A DNA stretch of 64,000 nucleotides from Scytonema hofmannii PCC 7110. Its GTDB lineage: Bacteria; Cyanobacteriota; Cyanobacteriia; Cyanobacteriales; Nostocaceae. The position numbers and the translations under genes are program-made. The notes below the pieces were generated by a model that made no database searches, was not told the origin of the DNA, and was given only the letters and a program-made list of their open reading frames with translations. Of the stretch, positions 34,409 to 43,704 are shown piece after piece (position 1 is the stretch's first letter; each line of letters starts with the position of its first letter). The stretch covers positions 2,979,421 through 3,043,420 of the forward strand of contig NZ_KQ976354.1 of NCBI RefSeq assembly GCF_000346485.2, written 5' to 3'.

Positions 34409-36649
34409 TCAAGTTTTACTTTCAACATAAATCTGCCACATTTCCTCGTAAGCTTTCTCCATTTCACGAGTAAACTGTTCGGCATTCCATAAAGGTGCGG
34501 AGTGGCGGGATTGCCTTAATTGTGAAAAAACTTTTTGTCGTAAGCCAGAATCTTTACCCATGCGAATGCCCCACTCTATATATTCTTCATCGCTCCAGGC
34601 AATGCCTTCGCTAATTCCTGCATTCACCATCATGGTATAGCTATTACGAGCAGCAAATTGTTCTCCTACTCGCGTCACTAAAGGAATTCCCATCCAGAGA
34701 GTTTCCAAGGTGGTGGTTGCACCGTTGTAAGGATAGGTATCTAATACAACATCGGCAAGCCCTAAATTTGCTCGGTGTATTGCCTCTGAAGCCACCATTG
34801 GCAGAAATCTCAAGCGATCGCTATCCACTCCTTCTTCAGTTGCTATCTGATAAAAAAAGTTTTGAATCGCTTCTTGTTCTCCCAATCCTTTAATCAAGAA
34901 GTAACTATGTGGCACTTCTTTTAAAATCTTCATTTGCAGTCGCACCGTATCGGGATGCCGCTTGCAACCGCCTTGAGCGCTAAGATAAACCACAGCATCA
35001 CTGGGGATATTAAGATCCTCTCGGCGTAAAGTAGGAACCCCCACCTCAAAACCATCCACAGCTATATAAGTTTGAGGCAATCGCCAAATTTTTTCTGAGT
35101 AGTCATCTTCAGCATTGTCTGGTAATACATAAGGATCGGCGATAAAATAATCGACTGCAGGAATTCCCGAAGCATCCCAGCCCAACCAAGTTGCTTGAAT
35201 CGTCGCTGGTTTTAGCGCCATCACTTCTGAGCTTATGTCTAATGTGAGGCTATCTAAATCAATTAAAATATCTATTTCATCCCGATAAATTTGCTCGGCA
35301 ATCTCCTGACTATTAATCCCCATTTTGTGGACTGTTTCAAACTGACGGATATACCAATGCTGTAGGGGATCTTCTTTTTGCTTGTAACTAACAAAGTAAC
35401 CATACAATTCAAAACTTTCGCGGTTGTGATGTTCCAATAGCCATCGAGCCAACCACCCTACTGAGTGCTGTCTTAAGCAATGAGAAATATAACCTACTTT
35501 TAAACGTCTATTAGAATCTAATATTTGTGATGAGAATTGGCACGGCTTTCGATCATACTTGACTTTTTCATCAGCATGATTTTGCAGATTCCACTGACAT
35601 AAAGCTGCCAATTGATTCTGGATTGTGCGATTCTGCTTTACATCGTCGCGAAAGTATGGGTAAAAAAATGTTGAAAGAAGTACCCGTGAAATTTGAGCAG
35701 TATCATCTAATATTGGTTGATCTTCTACTAGAGCATTTAGTAGTGCGTCGTGACGCTGTACAACTTCCCTCGCCTCCTGCCAATATCCACCAGCATTCAT
35801 CAAAGTTCGTAACAGCAAATGATTGGCATACACTCTATCCGCTAATGACTCGTTCTGCAATATCGAATAGCACTTCTTAGCTGTCTCTATAGCTTTTGTA
35901 TAATTGCCAGAATTCTGATAAAAAGCAGATAAATGTCGCAATAATTCTGTATCTTCAGAGTTGATTTGCAAGCATAACTCTGCTAGCTTCACTGCTTGTG
36001 ATGGTCTGCCAAGGGAGTATGCAACATCAATTGCTGCTATGAGAATGACAGCAAAATATTTAGGTAAATGCTTTAGATGAGACAAACACGCTTCTGCAAA
36101 TGCGTGGGATGTTAGGTGTAACGGATCGCACTCTAAAACCTGTTGTAGGACTTGCATTAAGTGTCCTATTTCCACTTCTCCTGGCTTCTTAGATTTCAGC
36201 AAATCGATAATTTCCCAAGAAGCGAGTTCATCTACAGTAAAGGTTTCTTGTGCGATCGCAAGCTGGATGAGATGTAACAAATTGTTAACATCACTAGGTT
36301 GAATTTCTTGGATTTGATGCCGCAGTAAATAAGCAGTAGAACTATCTGCTATTCCTTGTCGTCGTTGAGCTTCTGTCTGCAGCACCAGAAGTAATTCCTC
36401 ATTCCACTGTTCAACTTGTTCCGGTTCACCTTCCATCATTCCCAACAACCAAGTTGTCTGTGCTTCTGTCTCTTGTCCTTGTAGTAAAAACATTAAACCC
36501 AAAGACCAGTAGTGGGATTTGACCTCAGGTTCTATCTCTATAGCTTGTTGATAAAGACTTACAGCCCGATAGTAGTCATCTTGTACTAGGCATTGATATG
36601 CCTGCTTCTGCCAATTAGCGAAATCTGTCAAAGAGCAGTCAAAAGTCAT
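34409..36649 (-). CDS. Second TPR - O-GlcNAc-transferase-like (GT41) protein
   Basis: 746 residues. TPR-like repeats fill roughly residues 8-290 (YYRAVSLYQQAIEIEPEVKSHYWSLGLM; AVKLAELCLQINSEDTELLRHLSAFYQN). The GT41 region (about 380-740) has VGYISHCLRQHSVGWLARW, WLGWDASGIPAVDYFIADP, VYLSAQGGCKRHPD and LDTYPYNGATTTLETLWMGIPLVT, closer to the canonical OGT signature than the plus-strand paralogue. The first TPR closely resembles the TPR in the protein at 25684. It lies 120 bases downstream of pilA on the same strand and may be co-transcribed; pilin or a PilA-stabilising factor is a candidate substrate. Confidence 0.9.
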   Translation of the reverse strand: MTFDCSLTDFANWQKQAYQCLVQDDYYRAVSLYQQAIEIEPEVKSHYWSLGLMFLLQGQETEAQTTWLLGMMEGEPEQVEQWNEELLLVLQTEAQRRQGIADSSTAYLLRHQIQEIQPSDVNNLLHLIQLAIAQETFTVDELASWEIIDLLKSKKPGEVEIGHLMQVLQQVLECDPLHLTSHAFAEACLSHLKHLPKYFAVILIAAIDVAYSLGRPSQAVKLAELCLQINSEDTELLRHLSAFYQNSGNYTKAIETAKKCYSILQNESLADRVYANHLLLRTLMNAGGYWQEAREVVQRHDALLNALVEDQPILDDTAQISRVLLSTFFYPYFRDDVKQNRTIQNQLAALCQWNLQNHADEKVKYDRKPCQFSSQILDSNRRLKVGYISHCLRQHSVGWLARWLLEHHNRESFELYGYFVSYKQKEDPLQHWYIRQFETVHKMGINSQEIAEQIYRDEIDILIDLDSLTLDISSEVMALKPATIQATWLGWDASGIPAVDYFIADPYVLPDNAEDDYSEKIWRLPQTYIAVDGFEVGVPTLRREDLNIPSDAVVYLSAQGGCKRHPDTVRLQMKILKEVPHSYFLIKGLGEQEAIQNFFYQIATEEGVDSDRLRFLPMVASEAIHRANLGLADVVLDTYPYNGATTTLETLWMGIPLVTRVGEQFAARNSYTMMVNAGISEGIAWSDEEYIEWGIRMGKDSGLRQKVFSQLRQSRHSAPLWNAEQFTREMEKAYEEMWQIYVESKT

Positions 36650-36769
36650 TTTACACTCTATTTTTAATTAACAATTAAATGGAGTGAGCAGCTTGCACTA
36701 CTCACCCCAAGGACATATTTGCTCCAATATAAACCGCATCTCTTTTCAATGCGATTACCTATATACTAA

Positions 36770-37336
36770 TTACTTCACTGTCTTCATAGCGCCAGTCGCA
36801 TCGTTAGGACAAGAAGGGTTATTATTGCCATTAGTTATGTCAACACCATTAGCGATATCGGTTGTTGCTGGGTTAACGCTCTCACATAGTACTGCAAGAG
36901 TAATTGCTTCATTGACACCGTTAACTGATTGGTTTGAGGTATATACAACACCAATGTAAGACTTCAGCGCTTTTTTAACGGATCTAGCTTTGTTAGAGAC
37001 ATGGCTACCAGTGTTGGCTGCTGCAGCGATTTCGTATTTGTAGTTGTCAGTTTGTGTTCTGATACCAAGAGCTAGTTCGTTTAATTCTGTTGTAAAAGCA
37101 TTGTTATTTTCCAAAAAGAAAGCCTGTTGTGCCCGGTTCATAGAACCAATATTTTGCTTTGCTTCTGACTGTCTAGCTTTACTAACTTGGCTTAAGAGAG
37201 AAGGTAAAGCAATAGCTGCTAGTACACCAATAATAATAACTACAACTAGTAGTTCAATTAGAGTAAAACCTTCATCTTTTTTATTGCGGCGGTTCAGGTG
37301 GTTGAGGAATTTAACTTGTAGTTCTGGCTTAAGCAT
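36770..37336 (-). CDS. pilA: Type IV pilin (PilA-type major prepilin)
   Basis: 188 residues. The prepilin leader (23 residues, basic) ends in Gly before F-TLIELLVVVIIIGVLAAIALPSL, the type III signal with Glu at +5 and a hydrophobic N-terminal helix. A beta-rich globular domain follows; two Cys near the C-terminus (LCESV and PSCPN) could form the D-loop disulphide. The leader and SEAKQNIGSMNRAQQAFFLE block match hormogonium PilA of Nostoc. AGGAG lies 7 bases before the ATG. The pilus would drive gliding or polysaccharide export; the OGT gene follows on the same strand. Confidence 0.95.
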   Translation of the reverse strand: MLKPELQVKFLNHLNRRNKKDEGFTLIELLVVVIIIGVLAAIALPSLLSQVSKARQSEAKQNIGSMNRAQQAFFLENNNAFTTELNELALGIRTQTDNYKYEIAAAANTGSHVSNKARSVKKALKSYIGVVYTSNQSVNGVNEAITLAVLCESVNPATTDIANGVDITNGNNNPSCPNDATGAMKTVK

Positions 37337-37656
37337 GGGGGTCTCCTTAATGTCTTTCTTTCGCTTCAGAGGTTGGATTGCGGTGTTATAAAAAGAACTT
37401 ACCCTTCCCATATCTGTTTCATATCACTTTTAGTAAAAAATCTTTTTTAGTGGAAAAAGAACAAGTCTTGGTAAGTTAATTACAGTGTTCCCAATTTTTT
37501 GAATTTCTAACACAAGAACAACGATCGCTCTTAAAAAAACTCTCTCCCACCTTGCAAGGCATCCCTGAAAAAAAATATTGACTTTCAGTTTTCCCACCAC
37601 TACAGTCTGCTATGCTATACTAAGTCATAGTCGTTATGAGTTTATTTAAAACTATC
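37337..37656. promoter_or_regulatory. Divergent promoter region between pilA and the NTRC gene
   Basis: These 320 bases must carry both promoters. For the plus strand, ttgact at 37578 and tacagt at 37601 are spaced 17 bases apart and could be -35/-10 boxes. For pilA I find no confident sigma-70 pair; gggaacact on the minus strand (37484-37492) is a weak match to the hormogonium J-box as I remember it. Confidence 0.4.
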
Positions 37657-39027
37657 ATGACCAACCCGACAGTAGAAAACGTAGTCATTATCGGTTCTGG
37701 TCCAGCAGGTTACACGGCTGCTATCTACGCTGGACGAGCTAACCTCAAACCTGTGGTCTTTGAGGGTTTCCAAGCTGGGGGATTACCTGGAGGTCAGTTG
37801 ATGACAACAACTGAAGTTGAAAACTTTCCTGGTTTCCCCGAAGGAATTACCGGACCCGAACTGATGGATCGAATGAAAGCTCAAGCAGAACGCTGGGGTG
37901 CTGAACTATATACAGAAGATGTTATTGAAGTTGATTTCAGCCACCGTCCTTTTACAGTCCGCTCTGAAGAACGAGAATTTAAAACCCACAGTATTATTAT
38001 CGCCACTGGCGCAACTGCAAAACGTCTGGGGCTACCCCTTGAGCACGAGTTTTGGAGCCGGGGTATTTCTGCTTGTGCGATCTGCGACGGTGCTACACCC
38101 ATTTTCCACGGTGCAGAATTGGCTGTGGTTGGTGGCGGTGACTCGGCTGCAGAAGAAGCAATTTACCTCACCAAGTATGGCTCTAAAGTCAATTTGCTGG
38201 TACGTTCTGACAAGATGCGAGCTTCTAAAGCCATGCAAGACCGCGTTTTAAGTAACTCCAAAATTGTCGTTCACTGGAACACGGAACCCGTAGATATTTT
38301 CGGTAACGAGAATCACATGGAAGGTGTCAAAATCCGTAACACCAAAACAGGTGGCGAAAGCAAACTGCACGTCAAGGGGTTATTCTACGCCATCGGTCAC
38401 AAGCCCAATACCTCCTTATTTCAAGGACAACTGGAACTGGATGAAGTAGGTTACATTCTCACCAAACCCAATTCTCCAGAAACCAGTGTAGAAGCTGTTT
38501 TTGCGGCTGGTGACGTACAAGACCACGAGTACCGTCAAGCAATTACTGCTGCAGGTAGTGGTTGTACAGCAGCAATGTTGGCAGAACGCTGGTTGTCTTC
38601 TAACGGATTGATTCAGGAATTCCATCAAAAACCGGAAACTCCAAATAACGAACTAGAACATCCCGCTAAGAAAACAGAAGAGCAGCAAGAAAGCGAATTT
38701 AATATTGAGACAACTCGCCATCAAGGAGGTTATGCCTTACGCAAACTCTTCCATGATAGCGATCGCCTTCTAATTGTCAAATATGTTGCTCCAGGCTGCG
38801 GTCCTTGTCACACCCTCAAGCCAATCCTCAACAAAGTTGTAGATGAATTTGATAGCAAAATTCACTTTGTCGAAATCGATATTGATAAAGACAGAGACAT
38901 AGCCGAAAATGCAGGTGTCACGGGAACCCCTACAATTCAGTTCTTCAAGAATAAGGAGTTATTGAAAGAACTCAAAGGAGTCAAGCAAAAAAGTGAGTAT
39001 CGCCAATTAATTGCTAGCAATTTGTAG
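37657..39027 (+). CDS. trxB: NADPH-thioredoxin reductase with C-terminal thioredoxin domain (NTRC)
   Basis: 456 residues. The N-terminal two-thirds is a thioredoxin reductase: FAD motif [16 protein letters not shown], redox pair ACAIC (near 140), NADPH motif [12 protein letters not shown] and [20 protein letters not shown] linker (about 325-350) leads to a thioredoxin domain with CGPC (near 383) and GVTGTPT. NTRC passes electrons from NADPH to 2-Cys peroxiredoxin and redox-regulated enzymes in cyanobacteria and chloroplasts. An in-frame ATG at 37636 adds 7 residues; the ATG at 37657 begins the conserved MTNP start. Confidence 0.95.
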   Translation: MTNPTVENVVIIGSGPAGYTAAIYAGRANLKPVVFEGFQAGGLPGGQLMTTTEVENFPGFPEGITGPELMDRMKAQAERWGAELYTEDVIEVDFSHRPFTVRSEEREFKTHSIIIATGATAKRLGLPLEHEFWSRGISACAICDGATPIFHGAELAVVGGGDSAAEEAIYLTKYGSKVNLLVRSDKMRASKAMQDRVLSNSKIVVHWNTEPVDIFGNENHMEGVKIRNTKTGGESKLHVKGLFYAIGHKPNTSLFQGQLELDEVGYILTKPNSPETSVEAVFAAGDVQDHEYRQAITAAGSGCTAAMLAERWLSSNGLIQEFHQKPETPNNELEHPAKKTEEQQESEFNIETTRHQGGYALRKLFHDSDRLLIVKYVAPGCGPCHTLKPILNKVVDEFDSKIHFVEIDIDKDRDIAENAGVTGTPTIQFFKNKELLKELKGVKQKSEYRQLIASNL

Positions 39028-39079
39028 TGCTGTGGCTTCCCCATCATCTGACTTTTGTTCTGTTCTTGTTTTTATATAG

Positions 39080-39150
39080 CAAAAGACGATCCCCCCAAGC
39101 CCGCCTTAAAAAGAAATCCTCAAAGTCCCCCTTTTTAAGGGGGATTTAGG
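39080..39150. repeat. Dispersed repeat with gtccccctttttaagggggat palindrome
   Basis: A C-rich half (gatccccccaagcccgcc) and a perfect hairpin cccccttttt/aaggggg lie between NTRC and the TPR gene. A related ccccctttcttgtgaaaaggggg hairpin lies at 56968-56990. Confidence 0.7.
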
Positions 39151-39274
39151 GAAAACGTTACAGAGGCTTGTAAAATTCATGCGATAGCCATACTAATATT
39201 GAAATTAACAGAGTAGTTAAAGCCACCCTTTCCTATAAGGGGGAAAAACTGAAAACAATCAGGAAGAAAGTCCA

Positions 39275-41785
39275 GTGGCTAAACATCAGTCCAAACAGCG
39301 CTCCCAAAAACACGTCTCTAGCACAGGGACAGAGCCTACTGAAAACTCCTTTGGGATGCAACTCCAAGAATTGCTGAATCAGAAAAAATATCGGCAGGCA
39401 TTGGAAGAAATCAAAAAAATTCAGCGATCGCACCCTGAAATTGAATTTACCCCCAAAGAATCAGAGATTTGGTTTCTGCGGGGTCAGCAGGAATTTCAAA
39501 AGCAAGATTTTAAACAAGCAGAAAAATCCTTTGGACGCGCTCTAGAATTGGGTCTGGTGGGAGATGTGTACTACTGGCAAGCTAAATGTCTGTTGGAATT
39601 GAATCGATTGGACGCATCTCTCAATTTACTCCGCGATGCTTTTGAAGCAGGCAACCTCATCAAAGACTACAGCATTTGTTATCTCAAGCTCTTATTGCTT
39701 AAAGGAGATACTGCCACAGTTGAACAGTTAATCAACCAACAATCCAAACGGTTTAGTGCTGCCCAACTCCACTGGATACGAGGGGTGCTGGCTCTCAAGC
39801 AAGGACAACCAGAAGCCGCTTTGACATCCTTTCAAAAAATTAAGCGCCCCATCACACCTGGAGATTTACCAAATGCTTGGATTATTTACAGCCAGCAAAT
39901 GAGTGGTAATTGGAATGCTGCTGCTAATCTGTTGGGGTTGGAGTCATCTAAATACATCTTCGACAGACCAAAGTATTTAGAAAATCCAATTTTAGAGCGA
40001 TTGGCAACTGCCCAACAGGCAAAGACAGGAGAACTACCCCTAGAACCCCGGAATCTGGAACGAGAAGATCCACTTATCCAAGACGCACGATCGGCGTTGA
40101 CGATTGTACAGCTAATTAATAAAGGTAATCATCATGATGCTGCCCATGCATTGCTACAAAGAGAACGGCGTTCAAATCGCTTCCCGGAAATAGAGAGTCT
40201 GCGAACACCTCTGTTAACCCTAGCAGGTCAACAGGCACTTACCCAAGGACAAACAGAATGTGCAGAACTATTTTGGCAGCCTTTGTTAACAGAAACACCC
40301 TTCAACCCCCAGTTGGCAGTCAACCTGTTACAAGTTTTGGATGCTAATGATTCTGACAAAAAACGCCAAAGTGTTTTAACTCAATTTTTGCGGTGGTTGG
40401 AGCGGGAAGCGAAACAAAAACCACAAGAATGGCCGGATACACGCTTAAAACCAACTTTAGCTCATCTACACTGTTGGATGGCAGATGCTTACATGGTAAC
40501 AGATCGCGGACGCGCTGCTTTAGGAGCTTTGCAACAAGCAGAACGCATCTGTCCCACATCGCCAGAATTATTGGGGCGCAAGGGACTCATTGCGGCTATC
40601 GAGGAAAATTATACTGAAGCGATCTCACTGATTACCCAAGCTATTGAAGGCGGGTGTCGATATGAAGAAACTTACAATGCCTTACTGACTTGTTGGGAAG
40701 AACTAGGAGACAAACAAGCACTGAATGAAGCCCGTCGCCGTTTTGGTAAGTACTTTGGCGACATAAGTGTTGAAACTGAAGTAGAAGTATTACCTTGGGT
40801 AGATGCTCTATCTACGTTAAGTTATTCCTTATTTAGTCGTTTAGTGCAGGGAGAAGACAAAAAAGACCCAGCTATACGTGCTTGTCAGATATTCGTCAAT
40901 GCAGTACAAAGTCAGCCCAATTCCGGTGGTCGAGTTTCGTTGCACCAAAAAGCAGCAGTCGAAGCATGGGATAGTCTGCTGCAAAAATTATCTGGAAACG
41001 AGCAAATTCCCGTATTGCAGGCGATCGCTCTTTCTACCCACCTCTTCGCCAAACGGGAAAAAGGCATTGCCGCTGTAATAAATCAGTATCTACAAAAATT
41101 GTTCAACCTATCAACAGAACACCCAGAAGCCAGAATTGCCCATTTAGTTGTCTTAGCTGTCAAAGAAAATAGTCCCCAAAAACTAGAGCTTCCCGTGCGT
41201 GCTTACCTGGACACCACGCCCCAACCAGGTAATACTTTAGCAAACATTCAACTTCAAGCACGTCGTTTTGGCTGCATTACCACACTAGTTCCAGCCTTAG
41301 AAGAAGCACTCCGTCGAGAACCTCAAAACCCATTGCTGCTATTAGCTAGAGCTACTACCTACCCCGTCGAGCATCCAAAATACGAACAATTCAAGCAAGA
41401 GGGATTTGAATTAGCCCGTCGCCTACAAGATGCCAAAGCTTTACAAGCATTTCGGGAAGAACAGGCGTTTCTCTCCGCTCAAGAAACGGCTAGCATCATG
41501 CCAGATCCAGAGGAATTTGACAATCTAGATATGTCAAAAATGGACGATCTCTTAGAAAAGATGCTTCACAAAATGTTTGGCAACAAAGTTCCTAAAGCCG
41601 AGTTTGAACGGATGCTTCCAGAACTCAAGCAACAGATATTAAACACTATGCCCGATTTCTCAGATGATGATGAGGAGGAGGAAGATGATGATGATGAACT
41701 AGATTTAGACTTTTTATTTAGAGACTTCCCATCTTCATCTACGAAACGAAAGAAGAGAAAAAAAGGTTTTCAGGAATTGTTGTGA
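39275..41785 (+). CDS. Large TPR protein with acidic C-terminus (Hsp70-cluster associated)
   Basis: 836 residues starting at GTG with AGGAAG close before it. TPR-like helical repeats run through most of the chain (YYWQAKCLLELNRLDASLNLLRDAFEAGN; LLGRKGLIAAIEENYTEAISLITQAIEGG). Residues about 795-820 are strongly acidic (DDDEEEEDDDDELDLDFLF), followed by a basic tail (KRKKRKKGF). TPR proteins often bind Hsp70 or its clients; an acidic tail could mimic an EEVD-type or histone-chaperone tail. It leads the cluster J-like, GrpE, DnaK. No enzymatic motif. Confidence 0.8.
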   Translation: MAKHQSKQRSQKHVSSTGTEPTENSFGMQLQELLNQKKYRQALEEIKKIQRSHPEIEFTPKESEIWFLRGQQEFQKQDFKQAEKSFGRALELGLVGDVYYWQAKCLLELNRLDASLNLLRDAFEAGNLIKDYSICYLKLLLLKGDTATVEQLINQQSKRFSAAQLHWIRGVLALKQGQPEAALTSFQKIKRPITPGDLPNAWIIYSQQMSGNWNAAANLLGLESSKYIFDRPKYLENPILERLATAQQAKTGELPLEPRNLEREDPLIQDARSALTIVQLINKGNHHDAAHALLQRERRSNRFPEIESLRTPLLTLAGQQALTQGQTECAELFWQPLLTETPFNPQLAVNLLQVLDANDSDKKRQSVLTQFLRWLEREAKQKPQEWPDTRLKPTLAHLHCWMADAYMVTDRGRAALGALQQAERICPTSPELLGRKGLIAAIEENYTEAISLITQAIEGGCRYEETYNALLTCWEELGDKQALNEARRRFGKYFGDISVETEVEVLPWVDALSTLSYSLFSRLVQGEDKKDPAIRACQIFVNAVQSQPNSGGRVSLHQKAAVEAWDSLLQKLSGNEQIPVLQAIALSTHLFAKREKGIAAVINQYLQKLFNLSTEHPEARIAHLVVLAVKENSPQKLELPVRAYLDTTPQPGNTLANIQLQARRFGCITTLVPALEEALRREPQNPLLLLARATTYPVEHPKYEQFKQEGFELARRLQDAKALQAFREEQAFLSAQETASIMPDPEEFDNLDMSKMDDLLEKMLHKMFGNKVPKAEFERMLPELKQQILNTMPDFSDDDEEEEDDDDELDLDFLFRDFPSSSTKRKKRKKGFQELL

Positions 41786-41814
41786 AGGGCATTGGGCATT
41801 GAGTAATTAGTTAT

Positions 41815-41878
41815 CTCCCCTGCTCCCCTGCTCCCCTTCTTCCCATTCCCCATTCCCCATTCCCCATTTCCCATTTAT
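41815..41878. repeat. STRR, TCCCCTGC/CCCATTC units just before the J-like gene
   Basis: Tandem ctcccctg and cccattc units run directly into the ATG of the next gene and replace any Shine-Dalgarno sequence. Confidence 0.85.
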
Positions 41879-42173
41879 GACATCCCACTACGAAAAATTA
41901 GGAATTTCTCCAGGAGCTACTCCCGCCCAAATTAAAGCAGCGTATCATGCCAAGCTGCGGGAATTTCCTGCTCATACTTATCCAGAAGAATTTAAGGCAA
42001 TTCGAGAAGCTTACGAAGCACTTCGCAAAGGAGCAACAACTCAACATGAGGATTTCTTAAAAATGCGTCCCCTAGAAGCAGAACTGAACCCAGAGATATT
42101 AAAACAGGTGCAAGAAAAAGCGATCGCTCAACTAGAAGTTAATCTAGATGATTTAATTCGTGCTACATTCTAA
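41877..42173 (+). CDS. J-domain-like protein lacking the HPD motif
   Basis: 98 residues. The first 55 align with a J-domain (HYEKLGISPGATPAQIKAAYHAKLREF, then EEFKAIREAYEALRKG), but the loop that should carry His-Pro-Asp reads PAHTYP. HPD is needed to stimulate Hsp70 ATPase, so this may be an Hsp70 binder that does not activate in the usual way or an inhibitory J-like protein. The tail (LNPEILKQVQEKAIAQLEVNLDDLI) is helical. The gene lies between the TPR protein and GrpE in a chaperone cluster. Confidence 0.85.
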   Translation: MTSHYEKLGISPGATPAQIKAAYHAKLREFPAHTYPEEFKAIREAYEALRKGATTQHEDFLKMRPLEAELNPEILKQVQEKAIAQLEVNLDDLIRATF

Positions 42174-42220
42174 ACTAGAATTGTTAGTTTAGTTATCAAG
42201 TATGTAAACTGGAACTATGA

Positions 42221-42300
42221 CAAATAACAAATAACAAATAACAAATAACAAATAACAAATAACAAATAACAAATAACAAATAACAAATAACAAATAACAA
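42221..42300. repeat. STRR, AACAAAT heptamers (about 11 copies)
   Basis: A perfect tandem array of caaataa units fills 80 bases and ends exactly at the grpE start codon, whose A may come from the array. It is the longest perfect STRR in the window. Confidence 0.97.
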
Positions 42301-43065
42301 ATGAATAATGACAAAGAAATTTTATTTGCCAAATTTTTAGATTATTTACACTCAGAACAATCATCCCCTGAGTATTTGGGTGAACCACCAGAATCTGCTA
42401 ATTCTTTCGATCCCTATCAAATGGTGGCAGAATGGACTGCCCTCCGCCATGAACTCAAGCAACAGGGTAAATTATTGCATTCTACTCAAGATGCTCTGGT
42501 GCAAGCATTGGAAGTCACTCGTGGAGAGCGAGAACAGCAGCAAATACGTCAGGAAGAAACCCAAAAACAGGCATTGGGACAATTTGAGCAACAGCAAGAG
42601 AAACTATTGAAAGATTTGCTTGGTATCCTGGATGCTTTAGATCGGGCTTGTATTTACTGGCAAGAAGAGTTAGAAGTGGCAGATAATACCTCTAATCAAG
42701 ACTCTACGGTACAAAAAAGCTTTTGGGAAAAGCTAAAAGATTGGTTTTCTGGCAAAGAGTCTCAATCTACGGCGACCCCAAAATCACCAACATCAGAAAC
42801 CTTAAGTGAAATTTTAACCAGTCATCAACAGGGTGTGGAGTTAATTAGGCGATCACTTTTAGAAATATTACGACAAAGACGTGTTGTTCCCATTGTCGCC
42901 CAGGACAAACCATTTGACTCCCAGACAATGTATGCTGTAGGACGTGAATTAAAAACAGATGTTAGAGAAAATACTGTAATCAAGGAAGTAGTACGGGGTT
43001 ATTTATGGGGCGATCGCGTGCTTAGGGAAGCACAGGTGATTGTAGCAACAAGAGTTGACTCCTAG
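42301..43065 (+). CDS. grpE: GrpE-like nucleotide exchange factor
   Basis: 254 residues, longer than typical GrpE because of an insert (about 125-165). A long coiled coil (about 45-120, EWTALRHELKQQGKLLHSTQDAL) is followed by the four-helix and beta part ending YAVGRELKTDVRENTVIKEVVRGYLWGDRVLREAQVIVA, the GrpE C-terminal signature. GrpE releases ADP from DnaK. Most likely it serves the DnaK paralogue at 43701 rather than being the housekeeping GrpE. Initiation occurs at an ATG flush with the STRR. Confidence 0.88.
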   Translation: MNNDKEILFAKFLDYLHSEQSSPEYLGEPPESANSFDPYQMVAEWTALRHELKQQGKLLHSTQDALVQALEVTRGEREQQQIRQEETQKQALGQFEQQQEKLLKDLLGILDALDRACIYWQEELEVADNTSNQDSTVQKSFWEKLKDWFSGKESQSTATPKSPTSETLSEILTSHQQGVELIRRSLLEILRQRRVVPIVAQDKPFDSQTMYAVGRELKTDVRENTVIKEVVRGYLWGDRVLREAQVIVATRVDS

Positions 43066-43184
43066 TACACAATTAACCAAACAAAATCGGACATTATTTG
43101 ACATCTTGCGAGTGATAAAATATTTGTGTAGTTTTGACATATACAGGATAATAGGAACAGTCCAATTAGCGTGTTCAACCTTTC

Positions 43185-43463
43185 ATGCAGTTTGAGTGGG
43201 ATGCGGCAAAGAATTTAGAGAATATTCGTAAGCATGAGATTGATTTTGCCGATATTCCTGAAATGTTTGAAGGTCCAATGCTAATTGAGCTAGACGATCG
43301 TTTTGATTACGGCGAAGACCGTTGGTTCGGTATCGGTTTCCTCGGTAACGGCGTAGCGGTTGTGGTTTGGACAGAACGACAAGATGACGTAATTCGGATC
43401 ATTTCAGCACGAAGGGCAAATCGATATGAGCGGCAAAGACTTGAGCAATACCTCTCGTACTAA
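43185..43463 (+). CDS. brnT: BrnT family toxin
   Basis: 92 residues. BrnT is a RelE-like ribonuclease toxin. The start is FEWDAAKNLENIRKHEIDFADI (family motif FEWDPxKNxxNxxKHGIxF), later FGIGFL...VVVWTERQDDVIRIISARRANRYER with the catalytic-type Arg/Tyr residues of the family. The antitoxin gene overlaps its last 38 bases. The pair interrupts the GrpE-DnaK cluster. A candidate promoter (ttgaca at 43098) lies in the 119 bases after grpE. Confidence 0.92.
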   Translation: MQFEWDAAKNLENIRKHEIDFADIPEMFEGPMLIELDDRFDYGEDRWFGIGFLGNGVAVVVWTERQDDVIRIISARRANRYERQRLEQYLSY

Positions 43464-43704
43464 TTGGGCAGCACTGGAGATCGTGGACGATGAAGGGATT
43501 GATTATTCTGATATTCCACCGTTGACGGAGGAGTTTTTTGAGAAGGCAATTTTAAGAATTCCTACGCCTCAAGCGCAGCAGTTAGTAAGAATTGAGCCAG
43601 ATGTATTGAAGTGGTTTCAGTCCCAAGGCGGAGAATATAGAGTTTTAATCAACTCAGTCTTGCGTCGTTACGTTGAAAGTCATGGCGAACAGTCAGCAAT
43701 ATGA
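43426..43704 (+). CDS. brnA: BrnA family antitoxin
   Basis: 92 residues. The C-terminal ribbon-helix-helix matches BrnA (VRIEPDVLKWFQSQGGEYRVLINSVLRRYVESH), with the DYSDIPPLTEEFF block before it. It neutralises BrnT and usually represses the operon. The final bases share ATGA with the dnaK start at 43701, so translation of dnaK may be coupled to that of the antitoxin. Confidence 0.92.
   Translation: MSGKDLSNTSRTNWAALEIVDDEGIDYSDIPPLTEEFFEKAILRIPTPQAQQLVRIEPDVLKWFQSQGGEYRVLINSVLRRYVESHGEQSAI

Noticed and set aside
42221-42300. Tandem array as a CRISPR
   Set aside because: The period is 7 bases, with no spacers and no cas genes anywhere in the window.
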